Assembly: GCF_024171895.1 (NCBI RefSeq) | Contig: NZ_JAMTCQ010000016.1 | Location: 82,738-146,737, forward strand | Source: Prauserella halophila | GTDB taxonomy: Bacteria > Actinomycetota > Actinomycetes > Mycobacteriales > Pseudonocardiaceae | Direction: 5' to 3' | Length of the DNA: 64,000 nucleotides | Shown: positions 26,665 through 37,070 of the stretch, piece after piece | Position numbering within the stretch: position 1 is the stretch's first letter | Layout of the letters: every line of letters begins with the position of its first letter | Notes under the pieces: generated by a model | Told to the model about the DNA's origin: nothing | Seen by the model: only the letters and a program-made list of their open reading frames with translations | Databases searched by the model: none | Made by a program: the position numbers and the translations under genes

Positions 26665-28065
26665 GTGCAGCAAGACGAACTCTTCACGGTGAACGAGGAC
26701 GTGGCGCCCCCACCGGTGTCCGACGCATCGCAGGCGGCTCCGCCGCCACCCGGTTCGCCGCTCGCCGTCCGGATGCGGCCCGCCTCGCTGGACGAAGTCG
26801 TCGGCCAACAGCACCTGCTCGGCGAAGGCGCTCCGCTGCGCAGGCTCGTCGAAGGTGCGGCGCCGGCGTCGGCGCTGCTCTACGGGCCGCCGGGGACGGG
26901 TAAGACGACACTCGCCAACCTCGTGTCCACGGCGACGGGGCGGCGGTTCGTGGCGCTGTCGGCGCTCTCGGCGGGTGTGAAGGAGGTCCGCGGGGTCATC
27001 GAGGAGGCCCGCAGGCGTCGCAAGTACAACGCCGAGGACACCGTGCTGTTCATCGACGAGGTCCACCGGTTCTCCAAGACCCAGCAGGATGCGCTGCTCG
27101 GCGCCGTCGAGGACCGCACCGTGCTGCTCGTGGCGGCCACCACGGAGAACCCGTCGTTCTCGGTCGTCTCGCCGTTGCTGTCGCGATCGCTGGTCCTGCA
27201 GTTGCGGCCGTTGACCGACGACGACGTCGGCGATCTCCTCGGCCGCGCGCTCAGCGACGAACGCGGTCTGGCGGGTCGGTTCGAGCTCACCGACGAGGCC
27301 CACGGCCACCTCGTGCGGCTCGCCTCGGGTGATGCCCGGCGCGCGCTGACCGCCCTCGAGGCCGCCGCCGACGCGGTGAGCGTCGCGGCGGCCCCCGGCG
27401 AGAGTGCCGTCATCGAGCTCGAGACGGTCGAGGCCACGGTCGACAAGGCCGCGGTGCGCTACGACCGTGACGGCGACCAGCACTACGATGTCATCAGCGC
27501 GTTCATCAAATCGATCCGAGGTTCGGACGTCGACGCCGCCGTGCACTACCTGGCGCGCATGATCGAGGCGGGGGAGGACCCGCGATTCATCGCCCGCCGC
27601 CTCGTCGTGCACGCCAGCGAGGACATCGGGATGGCCGACCCGACGGCGCTGCAGTCCGCGGTCTCGGCCGCCCACGCGGTGCAGTTCATCGGGATGCCCG
27701 AGGGCAGGCTCGCGCTGGCGCAGGCGACCGTGCACCTGGCGACCGCGCCGAAGTCCAACGCCGTCATCGCGGCCATCGACGGTGCGCTCGCCGACGTCCG
27801 CGCCGGTGGCGCGGGCACGGTGCCGCCGCACCTGCGGGACGGTCACTACGCCGGTGCGGCGACGCTCGGGCATGCGCAGGGGTACCGCTACCCGCACGAC
27901 GTGCCCGAGGGCGTGCTGTCCCAGCAGTACCCACCGGACGAGCTCGTGGGCCGTGACTACTACGCGCCCACCCAGCACGGTACCGAGCGCACGCTGGCCG
28001 ATCGCGTACCGCGCCTGCGGCGTACCGTCCGCGGCGAACGGGGGAACCCCGGCGACGGCCGGTGA
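26665..28065 (+). CDS. rarA: replication-associated recombination protein A (RarA/MgsA)
   Basis: A 466-residue AAA+ ATPase that acts at stalled replication forks. Walker [10 protein letters not shown] begins at about residue 74, Walker B is LFIDEVHRF, and sensor 1 is AATTENPSF. The C-terminal MgsA region has [21 protein letters not shown] and [14 protein letters not shown]. The GTG at 26665 precedes QQDELFTV; a TACGGT hexamer 6 nt upstream suggests a leaderless start. Family length and motifs are complete. Confidence 0.93.
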   Translation: MQQDELFTVNEDVAPPPVSDASQAAPPPPGSPLAVRMRPASLDEVVGQQHLLGEGAPLRRLVEGAAPASALLYGPPGTGKTTLANLVSTATGRRFVALSALSAGVKEVRGVIEEARRRRKYNAEDTVLFIDEVHRFSKTQQDALLGAVEDRTVLLVAATTENPSFSVVSPLLSRSLVLQLRPLTDDDVGDLLGRALSDERGLAGRFELTDEAHGHLVRLASGDARRALTALEAAADAVSVAAAPGESAVIELETVEATVDKAAVRYDRDGDQHYDVISAFIKSIRGSDVDAAVHYLARMIEAGEDPRFIARRLVVHASEDIGMADPTALQSAVSAAHAVQFIGMPEGRLALAQATVHLATAPKSNAVIAAIDGALADVRAGGAGTVPPHLRDGHYAGAATLGHAQGYRYPHDVPEGVLSQQYPPDELVGRDYYAPTQHGTERTLADRVPRLRRTVRGERGNPGDGR

Positions 28066-28084
28066 CGACCGGGGCCCGCCCACC

Positions 28085-28180
28085 GTCACGGCGGACGAGC
28101 GCACTGCCGTGACGGCGGACAAGCGCACTGCCGTGACGGCGGGCGAAAGCACTGCCGTGACGGCGAACGACAGCACCGTC
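28085..28180. repeat. four tandem 24-bp repeats downstream of rarA
   Basis: Units of the form GTGACGGCGGACAAGCGCACT+GCC repeat four times with divergence increasing to the right. The unit is a multiple of three. On the plus strand it would read as the octapeptide VTADERTA with strongly GC-biased third positions, but in a frame different from rarA and with no start codon of its own. There are no unique spacers, so it is not a CRISPR array. A TAGCCT hexamer at 28260-28265 is the likely promoter of the next gene. Confidence 0.85.
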
Positions 28181-28321
28181 GTGACCCCGCCCGGCGCACG
28201 GGTGCGACACGCTGGGTCACCGACAGGCAGGGCTGCCGGTCCCGGCGGGTGGGCGCACGGTAGCCTCACAGTCCCATCGACCCAAGGGACCGTCTCACCG
28301 ATCCATGAATAGGGAGGGCAC

Positions 28322-28726
28322 GTGTCGGCAGGGCAGATCGCCGCACTGGTCGCCGCGGGCGCCTTCGTGCTGTTGGTGTTGTTCTTGGTGATCGCACTGG
28401 TCAAACTCGGCCGTACGCTCGACGAGGCCACAGTCGCGATCCGCAAGGCGCACGAGAACACCGACCCGCTGTTGCACGGAGCCAGCGACACGATCACGCA
28501 CGTCAATACCCAGCTGGAACGGGTCGACGGCATCACATCCAATGTGCAGACCGTGTCGGGCAACGCGTCCGCGCTGTCGTCGGTGTTCACCGCGACGCTC
28601 GGCGGTCCGCTGGTGAAGACCGCGGCGTTGTCGTACGGCATGAGCAAGGCGATCAAGGCACGCCGCGCGGCGAAGGCCGAGAACGGCAAACACTCGCTCC
28701 GGCGTGGGAGGAAGAGCAAGCGATGA
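28322..28726 (+). CDS. DUF948 domain-containing small membrane protein
   Basis: A 134-residue protein with one N-terminal helix (AALVAAGAFVLLVLFLVIALV) and a following helical region with LGRTLDEATVAIRKAHENTDPLL, typical of DUF948 proteins, which are thought to lie at the cell envelope. The C-terminus is strongly basic. GTG 28322 has GGGAGGG ~4 nt upstream. It overlaps the next gene by 4 bp and precedes alaS, a conserved actinobacterial arrangement. Confidence 0.8.
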   Translation: MSAGQIAALVAAGAFVLLVLFLVIALVKLGRTLDEATVAIRKAHENTDPLLHGASDTITHVNTQLERVDGITSNVQTVSGNASALSSVFTATLGGPLVKTAALSYGMSKAIKARRAAKAENGKHSLRRGRKSKR

Positions 28727-29148
28727 AACGCCTGTTCTGGCTCGGAGTCGGCGTGGCCGCGGGGGTCACGCTGTCCCGCAAGGCCAGTGAAACCGCTCGT
28801 CAAGCCACTCCGGTGGGAGTAGCCTCGAATATGGGTGACGCCGTGCGGGAACTCGCCGGCGCCATCGGCGCATTCGGAGCCGACGTCCGCTCCGGCATGA
28901 GTGAGCGGGAGCAGGAGCTGAATCAGGTCGTGGACCGTCCGGTGACGCGGGTCCGGCCGCCGGAGCCCGGTAGGCCGGTACAGCAGGCGCGGGTGCCGTA
29001 TCCGGCCCCGTACCCGGAGCCGGAGCCGCAGCCGGGCGCATCCGGACGGCCGCCGCGGCCCGAAGGCCGTCCTGCCCAGCAGAGGCGGGGCCAGGGCGGC
29101 GGGTCCACGGCCCAGCGCCGGACGCGAGCTCCGCGGGCGGAGGGCTGA
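28723..29148 (+). CDS. small conserved actinobacterial protein upstream of alaS (DUF6167-like)
   Basis: 141 residues. A short hydrophobic N-terminus (MKRLFWLGVGVAAGVTLSRK) is followed by an amphipathic helix (about 38-70) and a Pro/Arg/Gly-rich tail with ARVPYPAPYPEPEPQP. It is translationally coupled to the DUF948 protein. The function is unknown; the pair probably works together at the envelope. The 220 bp from here to alaS hold no gene and no recognisable T-box. Confidence 0.65.
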   Translation: MKRLFWLGVGVAAGVTLSRKASETARQATPVGVASNMGDAVRELAGAIGAFGADVRSGMSEREQELNQVVDRPVTRVRPPEPGRPVQQARVPYPAPYPEPEPQPGASGRPPRPEGRPAQQRRGQGGGSTAQRRTRAPRAEG

Positions 29149-29368
29149 AGCCGTCGGGCATCCCGCCCGTATGTGCACGCCTTCCGCCGCCCCCGGTCCG
29201 ACGTCGTAGGCGGTCCACCGAACCGGATCGCCGACACCGGCGGTGCGGTTCCCCGACGGCGACAGTTCCCGATGCGGACGCCACGGTTGGACAAGCCGGA
29301 ACCGGCGAGCCCTCCCTGGTGTCTGCGCCGCCCCGGAACCCGCCGCCACACTCTGCGAGGAAGCTCCA

Positions 29369-32032
29369 GTGGAAACACACGAAATCAGCAAACGGTTCCT
29401 CGACCACTTCGAGAACTACGGCCACACGCGCGTTCCCAGCGCGTCACTGATCCTGGACGATCCGACGTTGCTGTTCGTCAACGCCGGCATGGTCCAGTTC
29501 AAGCCGTACTTCCTGGGCGAGGTCCCTCCGCCCTACCCCCGTGCGACCAGCGTGCAGAAGTGCGTGCGCACCGGCGACATCGACGAGGTCGGCAAGACCA
29601 CCCGCCACAACACGTTCTTCCAGATGGCGGGCAACTTCTCGTTCGGTGACTACTTCAAGGAAGGCGCCATCGCGCGGGCCTGGGAGCTGCTGACGTCGTC
29701 GCAGGACGCAGGCGGCCTCGGGTTCGACCCGCAACGGCTGTGGGTGACCGTCTACGAGCACGACGCCGAGGCCGCGGGCCTGTGGCGGGAGGTCACCGGC
29801 ATCCCGTCCGAGCGGATCCAGGTGCGGGACGGCAAGGACAACTACTGGGACATGGGCGTGCCCGGTCCCGGCGGGCCCTGCTCCGAGATCTACTACGACC
29901 GCGGTCCGGAGTACGGCCGTGACGGTGGCCCCGTGGTCGACGAGGACCGGTACCTCGAGATCTGGAACCTCGTGTTCATGCAGGACATCCGCGGTGAGCA
30001 GAGCCCGAAGCTGGGGCACGCGCCGGTCGGGGAGCTCCCGCAGAAGAACATCGACACCGGCCTGGGCATCGAGCGGGTCGCGTTCCTGCTGCAGGGTGTC
30101 GACAACGTCTACGAGACCGACCTGGTGCGGCCGGTGATCGCGCGGGCCGAGGAGTTCTCCGGCCGCCGTTACGGTGCCGACCACACCGACGACGTGCGGT
30201 TCCGGGTCATCGCCGATCACGCCCGTTCCGGCGTGATGCTCATCGGCGACGGCGTCACACCCGGTAACGAGGCCCGCGGCTACGTGCTGCGCCGGCTGCT
30301 GCGCCGCATCATCCGTGCCGTGCGGCTGCTCGGCGTGCACGAACCGGTGCTGCCGGAGTTCGCGGCGGTCGTGCGGGACGCGATGTCGCCCTCGTACCCG
30401 GAGATCGCCCGCGACTTCGACCGCATCAGCGACGTCATGCGCCAGGAGGAGGAGACGTTCCTGGCGACGCTGACCAGCGGCTCGCGGATCTTCGATGTGG
30501 CGGCCGAGGAGACGAAGCGCTCCGGCGGGTCGATCCTGGCCGGCGACAAGGCGTTCCAGCTGCACGACACCTACGGCTTCCCGATCGACCTGACCCTCGA
30601 GATGGCGGCCGAACAGGGCCTGTCGGTCGACGAGGACGGCTTCCGCACGCTCATGGAGGAGCAGCGCCAGCGGGCGAAGGCGGACGCGGCCTCGCGCAAG
30701 ACCGGCCACGGTGACCTGTCGGTCTACCGGCGGCTGCTCGAACAGCACGGCGAGACGCAGTTCCTCGGGTACACGGACATGCAGGCCACGGCCACGGTCC
30801 TCGGCCTGCTCTCGGAGGGCCAGCCCGTGTCCGTCGTCGGCGAGGGGAGCAAGGTCGAGATCGTCCTCGACCGCACCCCGTTCTACGGTGAGAGCGGTGG
30901 TCAGATCGCCGACACCGGCGTGCTGGTGGGCCACGGCGTGGAGGTCGCGATCACCGACGTCCAGAAGCTCGTGCCCGGCCTGTTCGTGCATCGCGGGGAG
31001 ATCACGGGGGGCGAACTGGCCCTCGACACCGAGCTGACGGCGTCGGTCGACGCGACGCGGCGCCGGTCTATCGCGCGTTCGCACTCGGCGACCCACCTCG
31101 TGCACTCGGCGGTTCGGGGTGCCTACGGCAAGCGCGCCGCGCAGGCCGGTTCGCTGAACTCGCCCGGCCGCATGCGGTTCGACTTCACCACGGCGGGTGC
31201 CGTGTCCTCGGACGTGCTGACCGAGGTCGAGGAGGAAGTCAACGACTACCTGCAGACGAACGTCGAGGTGTCGGCCTACACGACGACGAAGGACAAGGCG
31301 CTCGAACTCGGCGCGATCGCGCTGTTCGGCGAGAAGTACGGCAACGACGTGCGGGTGGTCGACATGGGCGACTACTCGCGCGAGCTGTGCGGCGGCACCC
31401 ACGTCGACCGCATCGGTGAGCTGGGCCTGGTCAAGCTCGTCTCCGACGCGTCGATCGGTTCGGGGGTGCACCGCGTCGAGGCGCTCGTGGGCACCGACGC
31501 CCTGCGGCAGGTCCGGAAGGAGCAGCTGCTCGTGTCCCAGCTGGCCGGCACGCTGAAGGTGCCCGCCGAGCAGGTCCCGGAGCGGATCGAGGACGTGCTC
31601 TCGCGCCTGCGCAGTGCGGAGAAGGAGATCGAGCAGCTCAAGACGCAGCAGGTGCTCGGTTCGGCGGGCTCGCTGGCCGACGGCGCGGAGGACGTTGCCG
31701 GCGTCTCGCTGGTCGCGCAGAAGCTCGACGGCGGCATCGATGCGGCGGGCGTGCGTGCGCTCGCGGGCGAGGTGCGCAACCGCCTCGGCTCCCGGCCGGG
31801 TGTGGTGGCCCTGTTCGCCCCGTCGGAGGACGGCAAGGTCAGCTTCGTCGTCGCCACGACGGCGGCCGCCCGCGACAAGGGCTTCGCCGCGGGCACGCTC
31901 GTCCCGTCGTTCGCCGAGGCCGTCGGCGGCCGCGGCGGCGGCAAGCCGGACATGGCCCAGGGCGGCGGCAGCAACCCGGCCGGTATCGACCAGGCGATCG
32001 CCGCGTTGCGGAACGCCCTCGCGACCGGGTGA
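29369..32032 (+). CDS. alaS: alanyl-tRNA synthetase
   Basis: An 887-residue class II enzyme. The catalytic domain begins [15 protein letters not shown] and has the motif 2 region [16 protein letters not shown]. The editing domain carries [10 protein letters not shown] (His pair at ~572-576) and CGGTHVDR (Cys near 674), so mischarged Ser and Gly can be cleared. A C-terminal C-Ala domain extends to the Gly-rich end. GTG 29369 has GAGGAAG ~7 nt upstream. The stop overlaps ruvX by 4 bp. Confidence 0.97.
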   Translation: METHEISKRFLDHFENYGHTRVPSASLILDDPTLLFVNAGMVQFKPYFLGEVPPPYPRATSVQKCVRTGDIDEVGKTTRHNTFFQMAGNFSFGDYFKEGAIARAWELLTSSQDAGGLGFDPQRLWVTVYEHDAEAAGLWREVTGIPSERIQVRDGKDNYWDMGVPGPGGPCSEIYYDRGPEYGRDGGPVVDEDRYLEIWNLVFMQDIRGEQSPKLGHAPVGELPQKNIDTGLGIERVAFLLQGVDNVYETDLVRPVIARAEEFSGRRYGADHTDDVRFRVIADHARSGVMLIGDGVTPGNEARGYVLRRLLRRIIRAVRLLGVHEPVLPEFAAVVRDAMSPSYPEIARDFDRISDVMRQEEETFLATLTSGSRIFDVAAEETKRSGGSILAGDKAFQLHDTYGFPIDLTLEMAAEQGLSVDEDGFRTLMEEQRQRAKADAASRKTGHGDLSVYRRLLEQHGETQFLGYTDMQATATVLGLLSEGQPVSVVGEGSKVEIVLDRTPFYGESGGQIADTGVLVGHGVEVAITDVQKLVPGLFVHRGEITGGELALDTELTASVDATRRRSIARSHSATHLVHSAVRGAYGKRAAQAGSLNSPGRMRFDFTTAGAVSSDVLTEVEEEVNDYLQTNVEVSAYTTTKDKALELGAIALFGEKYGNDVRVVDMGDYSRELCGGTHVDRIGELGLVKLVSDASIGSGVHRVEALVGTDALRQVRKEQLLVSQLAGTLKVPAEQVPERIEDVLSRLRSAEKEIEQLKTQQVLGSAGSLADGAEDVAGVSLVAQKLDGGIDAAGVRALAGEVRNRLGSRPGVVALFAPSEDGKVSFVVATTAAARDKGFAAGTLVPSFAEAVGGRGGGKPDMAQGGGSNPAGIDQAIAALRNALATG

Positions 32033-32520
32033 GCGAGATGCAGCCGGACCGGCCCGGGGTCGACGACCCCGGGCCCGGTCGGCGGCTCGCCGTGGATGTC
32101 GGTTCCGTCCGGGTCGGCGTGGCGCTGAGTGATCCCGGTCCCGTGTTGGCGACTCCGCTCGTTACCCTGGCCCGGGACTCGGAGGGGAACAGCGACATCG
32201 GTGAGCTCGCCGGGCTCGCCGCCGAACACGATGTGGTCGAGGTGATCGTGGGACTCCCCAGGACGTTGGCCGACCGGCACGGCTCCGCCGCCGAGATCGC
32301 GGGGGAGTACGCGCAGCGGCTCCGCGAACGGATCGCGCTTCCGGTGCGACTGGCCGACGAGCGGTTGACGACCGTGACCGCGAGCCGGATGTTGTCCCAG
32401 CGCGGTGTCAAGGGCAAGAAGCAGCGTGCGGTGGTGGACCAGGCCGCGGCCGTGGAGATCCTGCAGGCCTGGCTCGACGCGCGCAGCTCGGCGATCGCGA
32501 GGGGGACCGGACCGGCATGA
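32029..32520 (+). CDS. ruvX: Holliday junction resolvase-like protein RuvX/YqgF
   Basis: A 163-residue RNase H-fold protein with [16 protein letters not shown] at the start, [14 protein letters not shown] in the middle and [14 protein letters not shown] at the end; the acidic residues typical of YqgF are present. The family is linked to 16S rRNA 5' end processing and possibly junction resolution. It is coupled at both ends: GTGA overlap with alaS and ATGA overlap with mltG. The first ~20 residues are a variable extension. Confidence 0.93.
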   Translation: MSEMQPDRPGVDDPGPGRRLAVDVGSVRVGVALSDPGPVLATPLVTLARDSEGNSDIGELAGLAAEHDVVEVIVGLPRTLADRHGSAAEIAGEYAQRLRERIALPVRLADERLTTVTASRMLSQRGVKGKKQRAVVDQAAAVEILQAWLDARSSAIARGTGPA

Positions 32521-34724
32521 CGAGCCCGTACGACGGACCCCCGCCGCGGGACCCGCGTGGTCCCCGTCCGCCCCGGCGCGGCGGCCCGGTGACCCCGCAG
32601 CCGGACGACGTCCCGCAGCCGGCGGCAGCGCAGCAGGGGGAGGCGGCGCGGCAGGAGGAGGTGCCGCGTCCGCCCGCGGCGCGCCGTCCTGCCGGTGCGC
32701 CGCCGCGCCGAGATCCGGCGCGGGACCAGGATCCACCTCCGGGTCCGCCGCCGCAACGGCCGCGACGGCAGCCACCGCCCGAGGGCGGACCCCGCCATTC
32801 GGCACCGGCTCCGCCACCCTCACCCCCGCCGCAGCCAACCTCACCGCCGTCGACCCCGCCGCCACCGTCTCGTCGGTCCGAACCACCGCGGAGGCCCCGG
32901 GACGGTGCGCAGGCCCCGTCACCGGCCCGCGGCGATCGTTCGAGGCCGTCGAGGCCGCCCGCTCCCCCGGAGGCCGCTGCGGGCGAGGACGGGCCGTCCC
33001 CCGCACGCCATGCTCGGCATCCCGGTGGCGGGGAGCCGCCGCGCGCACCACGGTCCCGGCATGCTCGTGAGCACGACTCCGGCGCGGCGCGGCGCGGCGC
33101 CCCTCCCGGCCCGAATCGCGGCGTGTACCCGGACGAGAGCCCGACACAGGTCTTCGAGTTCGGCCTCCTCGACGAGGGAATCGGCGAGCGTGACGACGGC
33201 GGCCGTTACGGCGACACCGGTTCCGATGACACCGGATACGACGCGGCCGGTTACGAGGACGCCTACGGCGGCTACGGCGGCTACGGCGACGGCGGCGGAG
33301 GCCGGTTCGACGGCCCCGGTGACGGCCGCGACGCGTACTACGACGACGCCGCCGGGTACGACGCCGCCGGGTACTACGACGAGTACGGCTACGACGCCGA
33401 CGGTTACGACGACGGTTACGACGACTACGACCGCGACGGCTATGACCGCGACGGCTATGACGACTACGACCGCGACGGCTATGACGGCTATGACCGCGAC
33501 GGCTTCGGCGACGACGGCTTCGACTACGACCGGGACGACGATGATCGCGCGGAACCGGCGCACATCTTCGGTGACGACGACGGCGACGAGCCGCCTCCGA
33601 TCGAGCGGTGGCGCGGCGGTCGGGCGTTCCGGTGGGTCGCGGCGCTCGTCGTACTCGCACTCCTTGCGGGCGGTGCGTATTTCGGTGCGCGGGAACTGCT
33701 CGGCTTCGGCTACGACGATTACGAGGGCCGCGGCGACAGGGACGTCCTGCTGCACGTCGAACAGGGCGATTCCACGAGGGCGATCGCAGCCAAGCTCGAC
33801 AAGCTCGACGCCGTGGCGTCCTCGGACGCATTCCTGAACGCGGCGGAGGACGATCAGCGGGTGCTGGCCGTCCAACCCGGCTACTACGTGGTCAAGACCA
33901 AGGCCTCGGGAGCGAACGCGGTCGAGACCCTCGTCGGCCCGGATGCCCGGGTCGGCCAGGCCGAGGTCCGCGCCGGAACCCGATTGGCGGACAGGGGCGG
34001 CGACAACCCCCGGCCGGGTGTGCTGAGCCTGCTGTCCGAGGCGTCGTGTGCCGACCTCAACGGCGAGAGCACGTGTGTGAGCGTCGAGGACCTGCGGGGC
34101 CAGCTCCGGTCGACGGACCTGACCGAGTTCGGCGTGCCCGAATGGGCGGCAACCCCGGCCCGGCAGAAGGCTCCCGAACACCGGCTCGAAGGTCTCGTCA
34201 CGCCCGGAATCTACGACATCCGGCCCGGCTGGGACCCGCGCAGACTGCTGACCGAGGTCCTGACGACCTCGGCGGCGCAACTGGAGGCCGCAGGTCTGCC
34301 GGACGCCGCGGAGGGCACGGGCCACTCGCCGTACGAGGTCCTGATCATCGCGTCGATCGTGCAGGTCGAAGGCGTGCAGGCCGACTTCGGCAAGATCGCC
34401 CGCGTGATCGAGAACCGGCTGCGCGAGGACATGGCACTCGAGATGGACTCGTCGATCAACTACGCGCTGGCGAACCCGACCATCCGCACGAAACGCGAAG
34501 CGCGGAACGAGGACGGGCCGCACAACACCTACACCCGGAAGGGTCTGCCCGCCACGCCGCTCGGAGCGGCCAGCACGGAAGCGATCACCGCGGCCGAGTC
34601 CCCGAAGGAGGGGCCGTGGAAGTACTTCGTGCTGTGCGAGGAGAATGGCCTCTCGTGCTTCAGCGAGACGTATGCCCAGCACCAGCGGGAAGTCGAGGAA
34701 GCGCAGAACAAGGGGGTGTGGTGA
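32517..34724 (+). CDS. mltG: endolytic murein transglycosylase MltG with a very long acidic N-terminal region
   Basis: 735 residues, about twice the family core. Residues 1-200 are Pro/Arg-rich. Residues ~222-361 are dominated by Asp, Tyr and Gly with repeated DGYD/RDGYD units. One membrane helix follows (about 371-392, [20 protein letters not shown]), then the extracytoplasmic YceG domain (about 410-735) with the catalytic-site segment [14 protein letters not shown] and [17 protein letters not shown]. The enzyme cuts nascent glycan strands to terminate their growth. The cytoplasmic extension is encoded by repetitive DNA (33400-33540). It sits between ruvX and aroE with 4-bp overlaps on both sides. 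Confidence 0.92.
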   Translation: MTSPYDGPPPRDPRGPRPPRRGGPVTPQPDDVPQPAAAQQGEAARQEEVPRPPAARRPAGAPPRRDPARDQDPPPGPPPQRPRRQPPPEGGPRHSAPAPPPSPPPQPTSPPSTPPPPSRRSEPPRRPRDGAQAPSPARGDRSRPSRPPAPPEAAAGEDGPSPARHARHPGGGEPPRAPRSRHAREHDSGAARRGAPPGPNRGVYPDESPTQVFEFGLLDEGIGERDDGGRYGDTGSDDTGYDAAGYEDAYGGYGGYGDGGGGRFDGPGDGRDAYYDDAAGYDAAGYYDEYGYDADGYDDGYDDYDRDGYDRDGYDDYDRDGYDGYDRDGFGDDGFDYDRDDDDRAEPAHIFGDDDGDEPPPIERWRGGRAFRWVAALVVLALLAGGAYFGARELLGFGYDDYEGRGDRDVLLHVEQGDSTRAIAAKLDKLDAVASSDAFLNAAEDDQRVLAVQPGYYVVKTKASGANAVETLVGPDARVGQAEVRAGTRLADRGGDNPRPGVLSLLSEASCADLNGESTCVSVEDLRGQLRSTDLTEFGVPEWAATPARQKAPEHRLEGLVTPGIYDIRPGWDPRRLLTEVLTTSAAQLEAAGLPDAAEGTGHSPYEVLIIASIVQVEGVQADFGKIARVIENRLREDMALEMDSSINYALANPTIRTKREARNEDGPHNTYTRKGLPATPLGAASTEAITAAESPKEGPWKYFVLCEENGLSCFSETYAQHQREVEEAQNKGVW

Positions 34725-35572
34725 GCGGGGCCGCACGCCGGGCGGCCGTGCTCGGCAGGCCCGTCGACCATTCACTCTCGCCCGTGCTGCACGGCGCCGC
34801 CTATCGCGCGCTGGATCTGCCCGGGTGGACGTACGAGCGCATCGACCTGGACGAAGCGGGGCTGCCTGCGTTCGTCGACGGTCTCGGCCCGGAGTGGGCG
34901 GGCCTGTCGGTGACGATGCCCGGCAAGCGGGCCGCGCTCACCCACGCCACCGAGGTCACGCCGCGGGCGCGTGCCGTGGGCGCGGCCAACACGCTCGTGC
35001 CCGGCGAGGACGGCTGGCGGGCCGACTGCACCGACGTCGACGGCGTCGCCGGCGCGCTGCGGTGCGCGGGTGGGTTCGCAGGCGGCGGCCGGGCCGTGGT
35101 GATCGGCGCCGGTGGCACGGCGGCGGCCGTTGTCGTGGCTGCGGCGGAGTTGAACGTGGCGTCGGTCGCGCTGGTCGTGCGGGAACCGGCCCGGGCCGCG
35201 GAGACGGCCGAGGCCGCGCGGCGGGTGGGGCTCGACGTGGAGGTGCTGCGGTGGTCGGACGCCGACCTCGTGGCGCTCGCCGCCGGGGCGGACCTGCTGG
35301 TCAGCACCGTGCCGTCGGAGGCGCTGACCGCCGACCTCGACGCCCTGGCCGGCGTGCCGTGCGTGCTCGACGTGATCTACGACCCGTGGCCGACGCCGTT
35401 GGCCGAGGCCGTCACGGCGCGGGGCGGCCGCATCGCGACCGGTCTGGACATGCTGTTGCACCAGGCATTCGGGCAGGTGGAGCAGTTCACCGGGCGCAGC
35501 GCACCCCGCGAAGCGATGCGCGACGCGTTGCGCGAGGCCACCGGTGGCGAGGTGCCACTGCCGCTCGACTGA
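34721..35572 (+). CDS. aroE: shikimate dehydrogenase
   Basis: A 283-residue NADPH enzyme of the shikimate pathway that reduces 3-dehydroshikimate. It has PVDHSLSPVLHGAAYRALDL for substrate binding, the catalytic Lys in SVTMPGKRAAL, Asp in DCTDVDG, and the nucleotide loop VIGAGGTAAA. GTG 34721 overlaps the mltG stop. The rest of the pathway (aroC, K, B, Q) is 7 kb downstream, separated by a block of unrelated genes. A 17-bp piece of its 3' end is repeated just after the stop (about 35564-35591). Confidence 0.95.
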   Translation: MSGAARRAAVLGRPVDHSLSPVLHGAAYRALDLPGWTYERIDLDEAGLPAFVDGLGPEWAGLSVTMPGKRAALTHATEVTPRARAVGAANTLVPGEDGWRADCTDVDGVAGALRCAGGFAGGGRAVVIGAGGTAAAVVVAAAELNVASVALVVREPARAAETAEAARRVGLDVEVLRWSDADLVALAAGADLLVSTVPSEALTADLDALAGVPCVLDVIYDPWPTPLAEAVTARGGRIATGLDMLLHQAFGQVEQFTGRSAPREAMRDALREATGGEVPLPLD

Positions 35573-35743
35573 GCCATTGCCGCTGGACTGAGCCGCGGCG
35601 CTCGCCTCCCACCGGCAGCGGGGTGCCGCCCACCGGAATGGTGGTGACGGTCCTCGGGTTGCCGGGTGGAAGGTCGTTTCCCGACGGACGCCCGGAGTTC
35701 ACCCGTCACTCGTAAGGTGGGGCGCGACTTCCGGGAGGTAACC

Positions 35744-36961
35744 GTGCGTCGATCACGTTGGGTGTCAGGGTTCGTCGGTGTGGCCGCATCGGCAGGGCTG
35801 GTCGTGTCATCCGTGCCCGCGGCGGCCGATCCGGGTTCCGGCCGGGGTGGTCCGGAGGACGTGCGGTTCGCGACGTTCAACGCGTCGCTGAACCGTGCCG
35901 CCGAGGGCCGGCTGCTGCGCGACCTGTCCACCGGCGACGACGAGCAGGCGCGCAGGGTCGCCGAAGTCGTCCAGCGCAACCGGCCCGACGTGCTGCTGCT
36001 CAACGAGTTCGACCATGTCGAAGGCGGTGCCGCGGCCGACGCGTTCCGCGAGAACTACCTCGAGGTGGGCCAGCACGGTGCCGCGCCGATCGACTACCCG
36101 CACGCCTACACGGCGCCGGTCAACACCGGTGTGCCCACCGGTCTCGACCTCGACCGGGACGGCGAGACCGGCGGTCCCGGCGATGCGCACGGCTTCGGCG
36201 AGTTCCCGGGCCAGTACGGCATGCTGGTGCTGTCGAAGTATCCGATCGACACCGGCGCGGTGCGCACGTTCCAGGAGTTCCGCTGGAAAGACATGCCCGG
36301 CGCGGCGCTGCCCGACGATCCGGCCACCCCCGAGCCGGGCGACTGGTACTCCGACGAGGTCCTCGACGTGCTGCGGCTGTCGTCGAAGTCGCACTGGGAC
36401 GTGCCGATCGACGTCGGCGGCCGCACCGTGCACTTCCTGACCGCCCACCCGACGCCGCCGAGCTTCGACGGTGAGGAGGACCGCAACGGCACCCGCAACC
36501 ACGACGAGATCCGCTTCTGGGCGGACTACGTGGCGCCGGGCCGGGGCCGCTACATCTATGACGACGCGGGCGGACGCGGCGGCCTGAAGCCGGGGGAGCG
36601 GTTCGTCGTCGCGGGTGACTACAACGCCGACCCGCACGACGGGGACAGCCTCGACGCCGCCGCCACGCAGCTGCTGGATGCGCCGCTCGTGCGCGACACC
36701 CGCCCTGCCAGCGAGGGTGCCGTCGTCGCCTCCGAGCAGCAGGGCGGCGCCAACGACGCGCACGTCGGGCCTGCGCGACTCGACACCGCCGACTTCGGCG
36801 ACGAGGCCCCCGGGAACCTGCGCGTCGACTACGTGCTGCCCTCCCGTGGCCTGCTGCCCCACGACGACGGCGTGTTCTGGCCGGAACCGGGTACCGGCCT
36901 GGCGAGGCTCAACGATGCGTCCGACCATCACCTGGTGAGCGTCGACCTGTTGGTGCCCTGA
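35744..36961 (+). CDS. secreted endonuclease/exonuclease/phosphatase family protein
   Basis: About 405 residues with a Sec signal peptide (RRSRWVSGFVGVAASAGLVV, then SSVPAAADP with cleavage likely after AAA near residue 29). The mature part has EEP-fold motifs: ATFNASLNR, LLLNEFDH (metal-binding Glu), VHFLTAHPTPP, VVAGDYNADPHDGDS and a final SDHHLVSVD. These metal-dependent phosphodiesterases cleave nucleic acids, nucleotides or phospholipids; the substrate is not predictable. GTG 35744 has GGGAGG 5 nt upstream. It is monocistronic, with a hairpin at 36994-37020. Confidence 0.88.
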   Translation: MRRSRWVSGFVGVAASAGLVVSSVPAAADPGSGRGGPEDVRFATFNASLNRAAEGRLLRDLSTGDDEQARRVAEVVQRNRPDVLLLNEFDHVEGGAAADAFRENYLEVGQHGAAPIDYPHAYTAPVNTGVPTGLDLDRDGETGGPGDAHGFGEFPGQYGMLVLSKYPIDTGAVRTFQEFRWKDMPGAALPDDPATPEPGDWYSDEVLDVLRLSSKSHWDVPIDVGGRTVHFLTAHPTPPSFDGEEDRNGTRNHDEIRFWADYVAPGRGRYIYDDAGGRGGLKPGERFVVAGDYNADPHDGDSLDAAATQLLDAPLVRDTRPASEGAVVASEQQGGANDAHVGPARLDTADFGDEAPGNLRVDYVLPSRGLLPHDDGVFWPEPGTGLARLNDASDHHLVSVDLLVP

Positions 36962-36993
36962 TCCCCCGGGAAAGCGGCCGGGGCGCCGCGCCA

Positions 36994-37020
36994 GGCCGGT
37001 CCCGATCGGTGCGACCGGCC
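36994..37020 (+). terminator. hairpin after the secreted EEP-family gene
   Basis: GGCCGGTC and GACCGGCC pair perfectly over 8 bp around an 11-nt loop, 33 bp after the stop codon. Confidence 0.55.
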
Positions 37021-37070
37021 GGCGGGTGCGCGTGACCCGGTGCCCAGCACGACAGGGTTAGTGTGTGGCC

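Noticed and set aside
28085..28180. Possible CRISPR array
   Set aside because: The 24-bp units abut directly with no unique spacers, and no cas genes are present.
29149..29368. Possible T-box leader before alaS (and likewise before aspS at 22937-23317)
   Set aside because: No T-box sequence or terminator/antiterminator pair is visible in either leader.
26437..29391. A 984-codon minus-strand open frame over rarA and the DUF948 gene
   Set aside because: It is the reverse image of well-supported plus-strand genes and shows no domain or repeat consistent with a real product.
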